Positions 1-8,422 of a stretch of 64,000 bases of DNA are shown here, one piece after another. Under the pieces are notes generated by a model, which had not been told where the DNA came from, made no database searches, and saw nothing but the letters and a program-made list of their open reading frames with translations. The position numbers were made by a program, and so were the translations under genes. Within the stretch, counting starts at the first letter, position 1. Every line of letters begins with the position of its first letter. The stretch lies in NCBI RefSeq assembly GCF_902859595.1, contig NZ_CADIJQ010000007.1:298019-362018 (forward strand), given 5' to 3'. The DNA comes from Achromobacter kerstersii (GTDB lineage Bacteria > Pseudomonadota > Gammaproteobacteria > Burkholderiales > Burkholderiaceae_B).

Positions 1-2834
1 TTGACGAGCCGAACGCGCTGGTGCAACTCGAGACCGGCGCGCACACGGTGCCGAACCCCTGCGCGACCACCGTCGAACTCTATGAAGGCCTGCGCGCCAG
101 CAGCGTCAATGCCGCACCCGACCTTGAACGCGACCGCATGGCCGTCTTCCAGCGTCTGGGGCGCTTCATCCCCGCAGGGTTCTACTACAAGACGTTCATG
201 TGGCCGCAACGCTGGTGGCCGCGTTATGAACGGTGGATACGCAAGGCCGGCGGGTTGGGCCAGGCGCCGGCGCTGCCAGACCCCGATCACTACGACAAGC
301 GCTACGCCCATTGCGATGTGCTGGTGGTGGGCGGCGGCCCGGCGGGCTTGGCCGCCGCCATGGCGGCCGGACTGGCCGGCGCGCGCGTGATCCTGGTCGA
401 CAACCAGCCCGAGCTCGGCGGCAGTCTGCTGGCCCTGCCGTCATTGATCAATGGCGCAGCCAACTCCGAATGGATTCAACGGATGCATGCCGAACTCCAG
501 GGCATGAAGGAAGTCAGGATTCTGACGCGCAGCACGGCGTTCGGCTATCACGACCAGAACCTGCTGACGGTCTGTGAGCAACTGACCGACCACCTGCCGC
601 CCGAGCAACGGCAGGGCGTGCGCCAACGCTTATGGAAGGTACGCGCCAAACAGGTGGTGCTGGCCACCGGGGCGCATGAGCGGCCCCTGCTGTTTGGCAA
701 CAATGACCTGCCCGGCGTCATGCTGGCGTCGGCGGTATCGACGTACTTGCGGCGCTACTGTGTCTTGCCCGGCCAGCGCGTGGTGCTCTACACCAATAAC
801 GATGGTGCCTACCGCACGGCGCTCGACTTGCGCGAGCACGGGGCCAACATCACGGTGATCGATCCCCGGCCAGCGGGGCGGGGCGCCTGGCCCGATGCCG
901 TGCGCAGCGCCGGCATCGAGGTCCGCAACGAAACGGTCGTGCTGCAGGCGCGCGGTAAACGCCATGTGAAGGGCGTCGTTGTCGCCGCCTTCGCGCAAGG
1001 GCGTGCCGGTCCGGGCAACGAAAAGCTGGCTTGTGACCTGATCGCGGTGTCGGGCGGGTGGAATCCGGTATTGCATCTGCACGCGCAGTCCGGGGGAAAG
1101 ACGCGTTGGGACGAGGCGCTGGCGTGCTTTGTGCCGGATGGGGCCACGCAGGCGCAGACAAGCGCCGGCGCAGCGAATGGCGAATTCCGGCTCTCGCAGG
1201 CGCTGCATGGCGGCGGCGTGGCGGGTGCGCAAGCGGCCATGCGGGCGGGCTTCGATACGGTTAGCCAGTTGTCCTGGCGCACGGTCGACATCTATCAAGA
1301 CCCGTTGTTGCCGCTTTGGCAGGTGGCCGGGCCGGCGCTTGCGGCTCGGCGCGGCTTGCGGCGCAGCGCGACACAGTTCGTCGACTACCAAAATGACGTG
1401 ACGGTGGCCGACATCCATCTGGCCGTGCGCGAAGGCTATCACTCGGTCGAGCACGTCAAACGCTATACCGCCATGGGCTTCGGCACCGACCAGGGCAAAT
1501 TGGGAAACATCAACGGCGCGGCGGTGCTGGCCGACGCCTTGGGCCAAACCATCGCGCAGACGGGCACCACCACCTATCGCCCGAACTACACCCCGGTCAC
1601 GTTCGGGGTGCTGGCGGGCCGTGAGTTGGGCGACTTCTTCGACCCCATCCGCAAGACCTGCGTGCACGAATGGCATGTGGCGCGGGGCGCGGTATTCGAA
1701 GACGTCGGCAACTGGAAGCGCCCTTGGTATTTCCCGCTACCCGGGGAAAACATGCACGCTGCGGTCGCGCGTGAGTGTCTGGCCGTGCGTAATGGCGTCG
1801 GCATGCTGGATGCCTCCACGCTGGGCAAGATCGACGTGCAAGGGCCGGACGCCGCCACCTTGTTGAACTGGGTCTACACCAATCTGTGGACCAAGCTCGA
1901 GGTGGGCAAGGGCCGCTATGGCTTGATGCTGGATGAGAACGGCATGGTGTTCGACGACGGCGTCACCATGCGCCTGGGCGAGCAGCATTTCCTGATGAGC
2001 ACCACCACCGGCGGCGCAGCCCGCGTGCTGGCCTGGATGGAACGCTGGTTGCAAACGGAATGGCCCCATCTGGACGTGCACCTGACCACGGTCACCGATC
2101 ACTTCGCCACGTTTGCGGTAGCCGGGCCGCTCGCGCGAAAAGTGCTCGGCAAGGTTTGCCACGATATCGATTTCTCGAACGAAGCCTTTCCCTTCATGAC
2201 GTTCCGTGAAGGCACCTTGGCCGGCGTGGGCTGGTCGAGTCCGGCGCGCATCATGCGGATCAGCTTTTCCGGGGAATTGTCTTACGAGGTGAACGTGCCG
2301 GCCAATCTGGGGCGGCGCGTCTGGAACGCCTTGATGGAGGCCGGCCGCGAATACGGCATCACGCCTTACGGCACCGAAGCCATGCACGTGCTGCGCGCGG
2401 AAAAGGGCTTCATCATCGTCGGCCAGGATACCGATGGCTCCGTCACGCCGCAGGATCTCGGCATGGGCGGGCTGGTGGCCAAGTCCAAGGATTGCCTGGG
2501 CAAGCGTTCGCTCGCGCGCACGCACACGGCAGGCGGCAAGCGCAAACAGCTGGTTGGCCTGCTGGCACGAGACGCGTCCCTGGTGCTTCCCGAAGGCAGC
2601 CAGATCATGAACCAGCCCAGCCGCGCGCCGATTGCGCCGATGATCGGTCACGTGACGTCCAGCTACATGAGCCCCACGCTGAATCGCTCGATCGCGCTGG
2701 CGTTGGTGCAGGATGGCCACACAAGAATGGGGCAGCTCGTTGAAGTGGCGTTGCCCACCGGTGGATTCATGCCGGCCACCATTGGCAGCCCGGTTTTCTA
2801 CGACCCCGAAGGAGGGCGTCAGCATGTGGACTGA
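1..2834 (+). CDS. soxA: Sarcosine oxidase alpha subunit (5' end outside window)
   Basis: Large subunit of the heterotetrameric sarcosine oxidase, which oxidatively demethylates sarcosine to glycine and passes the one-carbon unit to tetrahydrofolate. The reading frame (frame 3) is already open at the first base; 943 residues are visible, so only about 60 N-terminal residues are missing compared with the roughly 1000-residue family. An FAD/NAD-binding Rossmann motif (VVGGGPAGLAAA) lies near residue 105, and the C-terminal third is a glycine-cleavage T-protein/aminomethyltransferase-like folate domain. The soxG start overlaps its stop by 11 bases, the usual soxBDAG arrangement, so soxB and soxD are expected just left of the window. 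The first in-window start-like codon is an internal GTG, not the true start. Confidence 0.95.
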   Translation, partial: DEPNALVQLETGAHTVPNPCATTVELYEGLRASSVNAAPDLERDRMAVFQRLGRFIPAGFYYKTFMWPQRWWPRYERWIRKAGGLGQAPALPDPDHYDKRYAHCDVLVVGGGPAGLAAAMAAGLAGARVILVDNQPELGGSLLALPSLINGAANSEWIQRMHAELQGMKEVRILTRSTAFGYHDQNLLTVCEQLTDHLPPEQRQGVRQRLWKVRAKQVVLATGAHERPLLFGNNDLPGVMLASAVSTYLRRYCVLPGQRVVLYTNNDGAYRTALDLREHGANITVIDPRPAGRGAWPDAVRSAGIEVRNETVVLQARGKRHVKGVVVAAFAQGRAGPGNEKLACDLIAVSGGWNPVLHLHAQSGGKTRWDEALACFVPDGATQAQTSAGAANGEFRLSQALHGGGVAGAQAAMRAGFDTVSQLSWRTVDIYQDPLLPLWQVAGPALAARRGLRRSATQFVDYQNDVTVADIHLAVREGYHSVEHVKRYTAMGFGTDQGKLGNINGAAVLADALGQTIAQTGTTTYRPNYTPVTFGVLAGRELGDFFDPIRKTCVHEWHVARGAVFEDVGNWKRPWYFPLPGENMHAAVARECLAVRNGVGMLDASTLGKIDVQGPDAATLLNWVYTNLWTKLEVGKGRYGLMLDENGMVFDDGVTMRLGEQHFLMSTTTGGAARVLAWMERWLQTEWPHLDVHLTTVTDHFATFAVAGPLARKVLGKVCHDIDFSNEAFPFMTFREGTLAGVGWSSPARIMRISFSGELSYEVNVPANLGRRVWNALMEAGREYGITPYGTEAMHVLRAEKGFIIVGQDTDGSVTPQDLGMGGLVAKSKDCLGKRSLARTHTAGGKRKQLVGLLARDASLVLPEGSQIMNQPSRAPIAPMIGHVTSSYMSPTLNRSIALALVQDGHTRMGQLVEVALPTGGFMPATIGSPVFYDPEGGRQHVD

Positions 2835-3417
2835 ATCGCATCAGGAATCGCCCCTGCACAGCCTTGCGCCCTTGCGCTCGCCCGTTGATTCGGAAGATGC
2901 CCGGCGTCTGCGCATCGTCGAGCGGCCATTTTTGGATTTGGCGGTATTGCGGGGTAATGCGCAGTCGCCTGCGTTCGTGCAGACGATTGAACGCACGCTG
3001 GGCACCGCGCCGCCCGTGGCGCCCAACACGGTGGCGCATGGCCATCGGTATTTGATGGCCTGGATGGGGCCGGATGAATGGTGGGTGCAATCGTTGATGC
3101 CCGCACGGCCCGCACTGGAGCCGACGCTACGCCCGTCGTTGCTTGGGCAATCCGCGTGCGTGGTGGACGTCAGCAGCGGGTACACGGTGTTGGAACTGCG
3201 CGGCGAACACGCGCGCGACGTGCTTGAGAAGGGGTGCCCGCTGGATTTGCATCCTCGTGTGTTCGGCGCCGGGCAATGCGCGCAAAGCCATTACTTCAAG
3301 GCCGGCGTCATGGTGCGTGCATTAAACGATGGCGGCGTAGAGGCCGTGGTGCGCCGCAGTTTTGCGGACTATGTGGGCCGAATGCTGCTGGACGCCGCCC
3401 GGGAATATCAGCCGTGA
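2824..3417 (+). CDS. soxG: Sarcosine oxidase gamma subunit
   Basis: Small gamma subunit of heterotetrameric sarcosine oxidase; 197 residues, normal for the family. It shows the pattern of a degenerate aminomethyltransferase/GcvT-like fold, including a VVDVSSGYTVLELRGEHARDVLEKGCPLDL segment read here in two halves (residues about 118-133 and 134-148), typical of SoxG. The ATG at 2824 overlaps the soxA stop codon, implying translational coupling. The frame is open further upstream, but that would run deep into soxA. It is the last gene of the sox operon: a bidirectional terminator follows at 3470. Confidence 0.92.
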   Translation: MWTESHQESPLHSLAPLRSPVDSEDARRLRIVERPFLDLAVLRGNAQSPAFVQTIERTLGTAPPVAPNTVAHGHRYLMAWMGPDEWWVQSLMPARPALEPTLRPSLLGQSACVVDVSSGYTVLELRGEHARDVLEKGCPLDLHPRVFGAGQCAQSHYFKAGVMVRALNDGGVEAVVRRSFADYVGRMLLDAAREYQP

Positions 3418-3469
3418 ACATGCCTGCGGGATCTTCCCAAGGCATTCCGTGGCATTCCGAGCGCGCATG

Positions 3470-3495
3470 AAAAAAGGGCCCAGAGGCCCTTTTTC
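3470..3495. terminator. Bidirectional intrinsic terminator (soxG / tRNA-Gly)
   Basis: A-run, then AGGGCC / GGCCCT stem with a 4-base loop, then a T-run. It serves soxG on the plus strand and the tRNA-Gly gene on the minus strand. A nearly identical hairpin sits beside the second tRNA-Gly at 25977. Confidence 0.85.
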
Positions 3496-3541
3496 AATGA
3501 TTCGCAGCAAGGCGGTAAACCGGATGCTGCCAATCCAAATA

Positions 3542-3617
3542 TGGAGCGGGAGACGAGTCTCGAACTCGCGACCTCAACCTTGGCAAGGTTGCGCTCTACC
3601 AACTGAGCTACTCCCGC
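3542..3617 (-). tRNA. tRNA-Gly (GCC), copy 1
   Basis: 76 bases including an encoded CCA end. The acceptor stem starts GCGGGAG, the D-arm and the TTCGAGTC T-arm are intact, and the anticodon loop TTGCCAA gives anticodon GCC (glycine). It is identical over all 76 bases to the copy at 26045-26120. A TATACT element at 3648-3653 (read on the minus strand) is a candidate -10 box. Confidence 0.97.
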
Positions 3618-3693
3618 GTACGCTGCTTATTTTGCAAGCGAGGCGGAAGTATACCCAATTTTTAGAAAAATGCACGCCGAATAAAAAAATGCG

Positions 3694-4374
3694 TCATGAC
3701 GCCAGGGGACGCCCCGGTTTCGCCAAGGGCGCGCCGACGCCTGTCTGCGCCTGAGTGTGAGCCCGAGCCTGATCCGGGATCTGAGCCTGAACCTGGCGTT
3801 GCTGGCGCACCCGCAAGCGCATGCGCGCCAGCGTGTCATCCCGGCTGACGTAGTGGTGCCACAGCGCCGCACCGATATGCAGCGCCAGCAGGCCATACAA
3901 CATCCAGGCCAGCACGTCATGCGCCCAGATCGCGGTAATGACAAGCGCGGGGTCGGCCGCCACCAGGCGGGGGAATTCCAGGCCGGTCAGCGGCAACGGG
4001 ATCGCAAAGCCCTTGGCGTTCACGATGATCCAGCCCAGCAGGCATTCCGCCAGGATGAACGCATAGATCGCCAAGTGCACGGCATGCGCGCAAGCGTCCT
4101 GCATGCAGAATCCGGCCGCTGCGGCGCGGCGGCGCGTCATGCGCACAAGCGCGCGCGCCAGCGTGACCAGCAATAGCGCCATGCCGCAGCCAATGTGCAA
4201 GATCATCACCCATCGCATCGGGATGGCGGTGTGGCTCACCAGCAAATGGCGAATTTCCCCGCTGAGCGCGAGCACGGCCATCAGGCTGACGCTCAGCCAA
4301 TGCAGGGCGATCTGCGCCCGGGTATAGGCCTGTGCGGCCACGGGGTCGAGGGGGCGGGCAACGCCGGGATTCAT
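3694..4374 (-). CDS. Cytochrome b561-family membrane protein
   Basis: Predicted inner-membrane di-haem b-type cytochrome of the bacterial b561 family, thought to move electrons between the quinone pool and a periplasmic partner. The 226 residues contain four hydrophobic helices. Candidate haem-ligand histidines are in helix 1 (ALHWLS), helix 2 (ILHIGCG) and helix 4 (HDVLAW, LALHIG). The start at 4374 is preferred over an upstream in-frame codon because an AGAAGGA ribosome site lies just ahead of it. The C-terminal tail (about 30 residues, rich in Q and A) is encoded by loosely repetitive GAGCCTGA-type DNA, so the tail is probably not structured. It is divergent from the secretion operon on its right. 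Confidence 0.85.
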   Translation of the reverse strand: MNPGVARPLDPVAAQAYTRAQIALHWLSVSLMAVLALSGEIRHLLVSHTAIPMRWVMILHIGCGMALLLVTLARALVRMTRRRAAAAGFCMQDACAHAVHLAIYAFILAECLLGWIIVNAKGFAIPLPLTGLEFPRLVAADPALVITAIWAHDVLAWMLYGLLALHIGAALWHHYVSRDDTLARMRLRVRQQRQVQAQIPDQARAHTQAQTGVGAPLAKPGRPLAS

Positions 4375-4692
4375 GGATCTTCCTTCTAGCGGGGCCGGGC
4401 TGCGCACGCGAAGGGCGAGGCAGGGCCAAAGAGGCGTGATTGAAGCGCCCCATGCCCCGCCGCACCACCTTCCTCAACGCTTCTTCAAACCGGTTGAAGT
4501 TCTTTTTAGAAACGTTGAGGCACTGGGGTGCGCATGGAAATATGCGGTCCTGCGAAGAGATTTCCCGTCATTGATGCGGTCCGGCAACGCCGGCGCATGG
4601 AACCACCATCGTTCTTCACGGTGCTGGCCTCTTCTTGCCTTCCACCATGAGTTGCCGCCACGCGGCATTCCTCCATTCAGAAAAGCGGACAC
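4375..4692. other. Divergent intergenic region between cytochrome b561 and the secretion operon
   Basis: 318 bases without a convincing gene. It must carry the promoters for the leftward cytochrome gene and the rightward secretion operon. Its only striking element is the nested inverted repeat at 4472-4520. No clear -35/-10 pair with good spacing was seen on either strand. Confidence 0.6.
4472..4520. promoter_or_regulatory. Nested inverted repeat, candidate operator or RNA structure
   Basis: Outer arms CCTCAACG (4472-4479) and CGTTGAGG (4513-4520) are perfect 8-base complements. Inside them is a second, smaller palindrome, CTTCAA with TTGAAG, around 4483-4499. It lies about 170 bases ahead of the first secretion gene and about 100 bases ahead of the divergent cytochrome gene. 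Its function is unknown. Confidence 0.5.
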
Positions 4693-5121
4693 ATGAAGAC
4701 ACTTAACTTCCGACGCCGTCTCGGCTTGCAGCAAGGCTTTACCTTGCTGGAGCTGCTGGTCGTGCTGTTGATCATCGCGTTGCTGGCCGGCTATGTCGGC
4801 CCCAAGCTGTTCTCCCAGGTCGACCGGGCCAAGGTGAAGGCGACGCAGGCGCAGATGAAAACGCTGGGCGACGCCCTGACGCAATATCGCCTGGACGTGG
4901 GCAGTTATCCGACGACCGAGCAGGGATTGCAAGCATTGAATAAACAACCTCAAGGCACGCCCAACTGGCACGGCCCGTATCTGGCGAAGGACGTGCCGGC
5001 GGACGCCTGGGGCCGTCCGTATATCTTGAACGTGCCGGGTCGCAGCAGCGATGCCGAGGTGGTGTCTTATGGCGAAGAAGGCCGGGCGGGAGGCAACGGT
5101 GAGTTGGTCTACGGCCTCTAA
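4693..5121 (+). CDS. gspG: GspG-type major pseudopilin
   Basis: Major pseudopilin of a type II secretion-like system; subunits assemble into a periplasmic pseudopilus that pushes substrates through the secretin. The prepilin signal is textbook: a short basic leader ending in glycine followed by FTLLELLVVLLIIALLAGYV, with Glu at +5. The C-terminal part has the GspG signature: YPTTEQGLQAL, a GPYL stretch, then DAWGRPY and a closing GNGEL. The length of 142 residues is normal for GspG. It is the first gene of the operon. The following lytic transglycosylase gene starts inside its last codons. No prepilin peptidase is encoded in the window, so processing would rely on one elsewhere. Confidence 0.92.
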   Translation: MKTLNFRRRLGLQQGFTLLELLVVLLIIALLAGYVGPKLFSQVDRAKVKATQAQMKTLGDALTQYRLDVGSYPTTEQGLQALNKQPQGTPNWHGPYLAKDVPADAWGRPYILNVPGRSSDAEVVSYGEEGRAGGNGELVYGL

Positions 5122-5596
5122 ATCGACGGCGCTTGCCGCGCTGGCCGCGCTGACGTTCAGCACGGGCGCCGCCGCCAACTGCTGGCAGGAATCGGGCGAC
5201 CGCCACGGCGTTGATCCGCTGTTGCTGTATTCGATCGCCAAGGTGGAGTCGTCGCTGAACCCGCGCGCCGTCAATCAAAACACCAACGGCACGCAAGACG
5301 TCGGGCTGATGCAGATCAACAGCATCCATCTGACGTGGCTGGCCAAGCGGGGCATCACGCGCCAGCAACTGCTGGACGAGCCGTGCCTGTCCATTGATGT
5401 GGGCGCCGAAATTCTGGCCGATTTCATCAAGCGCTATGGCTACACGTGGCGGGCAGTGGGCGCCTACAACGCCGGTGGCGCGGATTCCCGCGAAGAGGCG
5501 CGCAAGCGGTATGTGAAGCGCGTGTGGCAACACTACCTGGTTCTGGCGCAGGCGCGTGACGACAAGGTCCGCCAGGCGCAACTGGCGCGGCAATGA
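5099..5596 (+). CDS. Secreted lytic transglycosylase (SLT family) in the secretion operon
   Basis: Predicted periplasmic muramidase that opens the peptidoglycan so the secretion machine can cross it. Chosen start is GTG 5099: a GGGAGG site lies 5 bases upstream and the resulting leader (SKSTALAALAALTFSTGAAA) is a clean signal peptide; longer starts at 5069 or 5051 would bury it. The catalytic SLT motif is visible: KVESSLNPRAVN with the catalytic Glu, then GLMQINSIHL and a later GAYNAGG. The 165-residue size fits the IpgF/VirB1-like family found in type III, type IV and pilus loci. The gene overlaps gspG by 23 bases and ends 1 base before gspF begins, so it is an integral operon member. Confidence 0.88.
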   Translation: MSWSTASKSTALAALAALTFSTGAAANCWQESGDRHGVDPLLLYSIAKVESSLNPRAVNQNTNGTQDVGLMQINSIHLTWLAKRGITRQQLLDEPCLSIDVGAEILADFIKRYGYTWRAVGAYNAGGADSREEARKRYVKRVWQHYLVLAQARDDKVRQAQLARQ

Positions 5597-5597
5597 C

Positions 5598-6791
5598 ATG
5601 AATGAGTTCCGAATCAGCCTGCTCAGGCAGGGAGAGGTGCGCGTGCAGACCGTGCGCGCCGTCAACGAAAGCGAAGCGCGTGCGCAGGTCGGCGAAGCCG
5701 ACGGCATGGTGCTGGAGGTCAAGCGCGCGCCCGCCGGCCGGCGTCATGCCGCGCAGCGCAAGCAGGGCTTCTCGTTGGGCTTGCTGCTTCAGGAACTCTC
5801 AACCTTGCTTGAGGCCGGCCTGGCCTTGATCGAAGCGCTGGAGGCCTTGAGCGACAAGGCGGGCCAGGGCAACAAGGCGCTGCAAGCCACGCTGACCGGC
5901 GTGCTGCGGTCGCTCTATCAGGGCTTGCCGTTGTCCAAGGCCATGCAGGCGCAGCCTTCGGTGTTTCCGGCCTTGCTGGTGGCGACGGTGGCCTCAGCGG
6001 AAGGCAGCGGGCAGTTGCCGACGGTGCTCAAGCGCTATCAGTACTACGAGCTGCGCATCGAGAACATCCGCAAGAAAGTGGTGGGCGCGCTGGTGTACCC
6101 GCTGGTGGTGATTGCGGTGGGCTTCGGCATTTTGCTGTTCATGCTGTTTTTCGTGGTGCCGCGCTTTGCCGTTGTCTTCGAAAGCATGCGCGAACTGCCG
6201 GCGACGGCGGAAGCGATGCTGTGGTGGGCAAGGCTCGTGCAGTCCGACGGCGAATGGTTGGGCGCCGGCATCGGCGCGACCCTGCTGGTCACCGCGCTGG
6301 TGCTGCGCACGCAACGCATGAAGGCGGCGTTGATGAATCTGTTCTGGCGTATGCCCAAGCTGCGTGATGTGGGCAACCTGTTCGTGCTGGCGCGTTTTTA
6401 TCGCACGGTCGGACTGCTGATCGAGGGCGGAACGCCTGCCCTGCAGGCCTTTGAATTATCCGAGCGGATCTTGCCCGCCGCCTATGCGCAGCGCCTGGAG
6501 CTGGCGTTGCAGGAGTTGCGGGCGGGGCGCCCGGTGGCCGAGACCTTGACGCGGCACGGGTTGACGACGGCGGTGGCGGAACGGCTGCTGCGCGTAGGAG
6601 AGCAAAGCGGAGACCTGGGCGGCATGTGCGAACGCATCGCTCAGTTTCACGACGGCACGCTGGACCATGCCATCGAAGTCTTTGGAAAAGTGTTCGAACC
6701 ATTGTTGATGCTGGTGGTGGGCGGCCTGGTCGGCGCCATCGTCATCTTGCTGTACATGCCCATCTTCGAGATGGCGGGGAGTCTGGGATGA
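5598..6791 (+). CDS. gspF: GspF/PilC inner-membrane platform protein
   Basis: Polytopic inner-membrane protein that forms the assembly platform for pseudopilin polymerisation and contacts the GspE ATPase. The 397 residues contain two T2SSF cytoplasmic repeats and three long hydrophobic helices near residues 160-186, 220-238 and 366-390. The segment LLQELSTLLEAGLALIEALE matches the first-repeat signature of GspF/PilC. The ATG at 5598 follows the transglycosylase stop at once, and the stop overlaps the gspE start by 4 bases (ATGA), so all three genes are translationally coupled. Confidence 0.93.
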   Translation: MNEFRISLLRQGEVRVQTVRAVNESEARAQVGEADGMVLEVKRAPAGRRHAAQRKQGFSLGLLLQELSTLLEAGLALIEALEALSDKAGQGNKALQATLTGVLRSLYQGLPLSKAMQAQPSVFPALLVATVASAEGSGQLPTVLKRYQYYELRIENIRKKVVGALVYPLVVIAVGFGILLFMLFFVVPRFAVVFESMRELPATAEAMLWWARLVQSDGEWLGAGIGATLLVTALVLRTQRMKAALMNLFWRMPKLRDVGNLFVLARFYRTVGLLIEGGTPALQAFELSERILPAAYAQRLELALQELRAGRPVAETLTRHGLTTAVAERLLRVGEQSGDLGGMCERIAQFHDGTLDHAIEVFGKVFEPLLMLVVGGLVGAIVILLYMPIFEMAGSLG

Positions 6792-8422
6792 GTGGCAGTC
6801 AAACAATCGAATTCAATCACGACGACACGAACGCGGCGGCGGCTGGCGAGGCCTGGTGGCTGTGGCAAGAGCAGGCCGCTGAACGCAGCGTGGCGCTGTC
6901 CGAATACCTGAATGAAGAGCTGGCGCGCCGTCCGGAATTTCTGACGCCGCTTGCGCAAGCGCTGGGCATGCAGGCGCTGAGCGCCGAGCAGTGCCGCCAG
7001 GCGTCACCGCGCTTTGATGCGTTGTCGTTGACCGAGGCGCTGAATTGCCGCGCCGCGCCCTTGGATGTTGATGGCGAGCTGCTGCTGGCGTTGGCCGATC
7101 CGTTCTCGCGCGCGGCGCGTCTGAAGCTGCAGTCGATGTTCTCTGGCCGCGTGCTGCGCTTTGCGTTGTGCCCGTCGGGCGTAGTGGACGCGTGGCTGAA
7201 GCAGGCGGAGGCCAGCGAGCGGGTGATGGACGGCGTGGCCGTCGACATGGAAGACGATTCGCTCGCCAAGGCGGTTGAGTCGATTTCCCTGGCGTCGCTG
7301 GCGAAAGACGAAAGCCCCGTGATTCGCCTGGTCAACATGACGCTCTACGACGGGCTGCAAAGCCGTGCCAGCGATATCCATCTGGAGTCGGATGAAGAAG
7401 GCTTGTTGATCCGCTACCGCATCGATGGCGTGATGCTGCGCATCCGTCAGGTGCCGGGGCAGGTGACCGCCAACCAGGTGATGTCGCGCCTGAAGGTGCT
7501 GTCCAGCCTGGATATCGCTGAAAAGCGCGTGCCGCAAGACGGCCGTTTCAAAGTTGTGCTGCAGGGGCGGGAAGTGGATTTTCGCGTGTCGATCATGCCG
7601 GGCAACCACGGCGAGAACGCCGTGTTGCGTCTGCTGGATCGCTCGCAACGGGGTGACAAGCTCAGCCTGGACACCCTTGGGTTTCCGGCGGAGACGGCGC
7701 GGCGCATTCGTGCGCTGGCGCAATTGCCGTATGGGCTGACGCTGATTACCGGCCCGACCGGCAGCGGCAAGTCCACCACGCTGTATGGCGCGCTGTCCGA
7801 GCTGAACAGTGGTGACGAAAAGCTGATCACCATCGAAGACCCGGTGGAATACGAGATGGCCGGCATTCTGCAAATTCCGGTCAATGAGAAAAAAGGCCTG
7901 ACCTTCGCGCGCGGCCTGCGATCGATCCTGCGTCACGACCCGGACACGATCCTGGTGGGCGAAATTCGCGACGCCGAGACGGCCGCCATTGCGGTGCAGT
8001 CGGCGCTGACGGGGCACCGGGTGCTGTCGTCCGTGCACGCCAATGACGCGTTCAGTGTGATCGACCGCTTTCTGTACATGGATGTGGAGCCGGCCACGTT
8101 TCTGGAATCGCTGAACGGCGTGGTGTCGCAGCGGCTGGTGCGGCGCTTGTGCCCCCATTGCGCACCCAAAGATGAGGCGCGTGCGGGGCCGGGCTGCGAG
8201 GCCTGCCGTCACACCGGCTTTCTTGGCCGCATTGCGCTGGCTGAAGTGCTGCGGCTGGATAGCCGCATGAAAAGTGCGCTGCTGGACCGCTCGCCCGAGC
8301 GGCGCCTGGAAGCGCTGGCGCACTGCGCTGACTATCAATCGATGCGTGACGCCGCCCACGAAGCGGTGGCGCGTGGACTCACCACTTATCAGGAGGTTTG
8401 CCGTGCTGTCGCTATGGAATGA
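6788..8422 (+). CDS. gspE: GspE/PulE-type secretion ATPase
   Basis: Cytoplasmic hexameric ATPase that powers pseudopilus assembly. The 544 residues carry an N-terminal GspE domain, a Walker A motif GPTGSGKST at residues about 322-330, the ITIEDPVEYE Asp box, a Walker B region ILVGEIRDAETA near 388-400, the histidine-box GHRVLSSVHAND, and a C-terminal zinc motif with two CxxC pairs (CPHC and CEAC, residues about 455-475). The start overlaps the gspF stop. The ORF could be extended upstream inside gspF, but the ATGA overlap is the natural start. Confidence 0.94.
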   Translation: MSGSQTIEFNHDDTNAAAAGEAWWLWQEQAAERSVALSEYLNEELARRPEFLTPLAQALGMQALSAEQCRQASPRFDALSLTEALNCRAAPLDVDGELLLALADPFSRAARLKLQSMFSGRVLRFALCPSGVVDAWLKQAEASERVMDGVAVDMEDDSLAKAVESISLASLAKDESPVIRLVNMTLYDGLQSRASDIHLESDEEGLLIRYRIDGVMLRIRQVPGQVTANQVMSRLKVLSSLDIAEKRVPQDGRFKVVLQGREVDFRVSIMPGNHGENAVLRLLDRSQRGDKLSLDTLGFPAETARRIRALAQLPYGLTLITGPTGSGKSTTLYGALSELNSGDEKLITIEDPVEYEMAGILQIPVNEKKGLTFARGLRSILRHDPDTILVGEIRDAETAAIAVQSALTGHRVLSSVHANDAFSVIDRFLYMDVEPATFLESLNGVVSQRLVRRLCPHCAPKDEARAGPGCEACRHTGFLGRIALAEVLRLDSRMKSALLDRSPERRLEALAHCADYQSMRDAAHEAVARGLTTYQEVCRAVAME

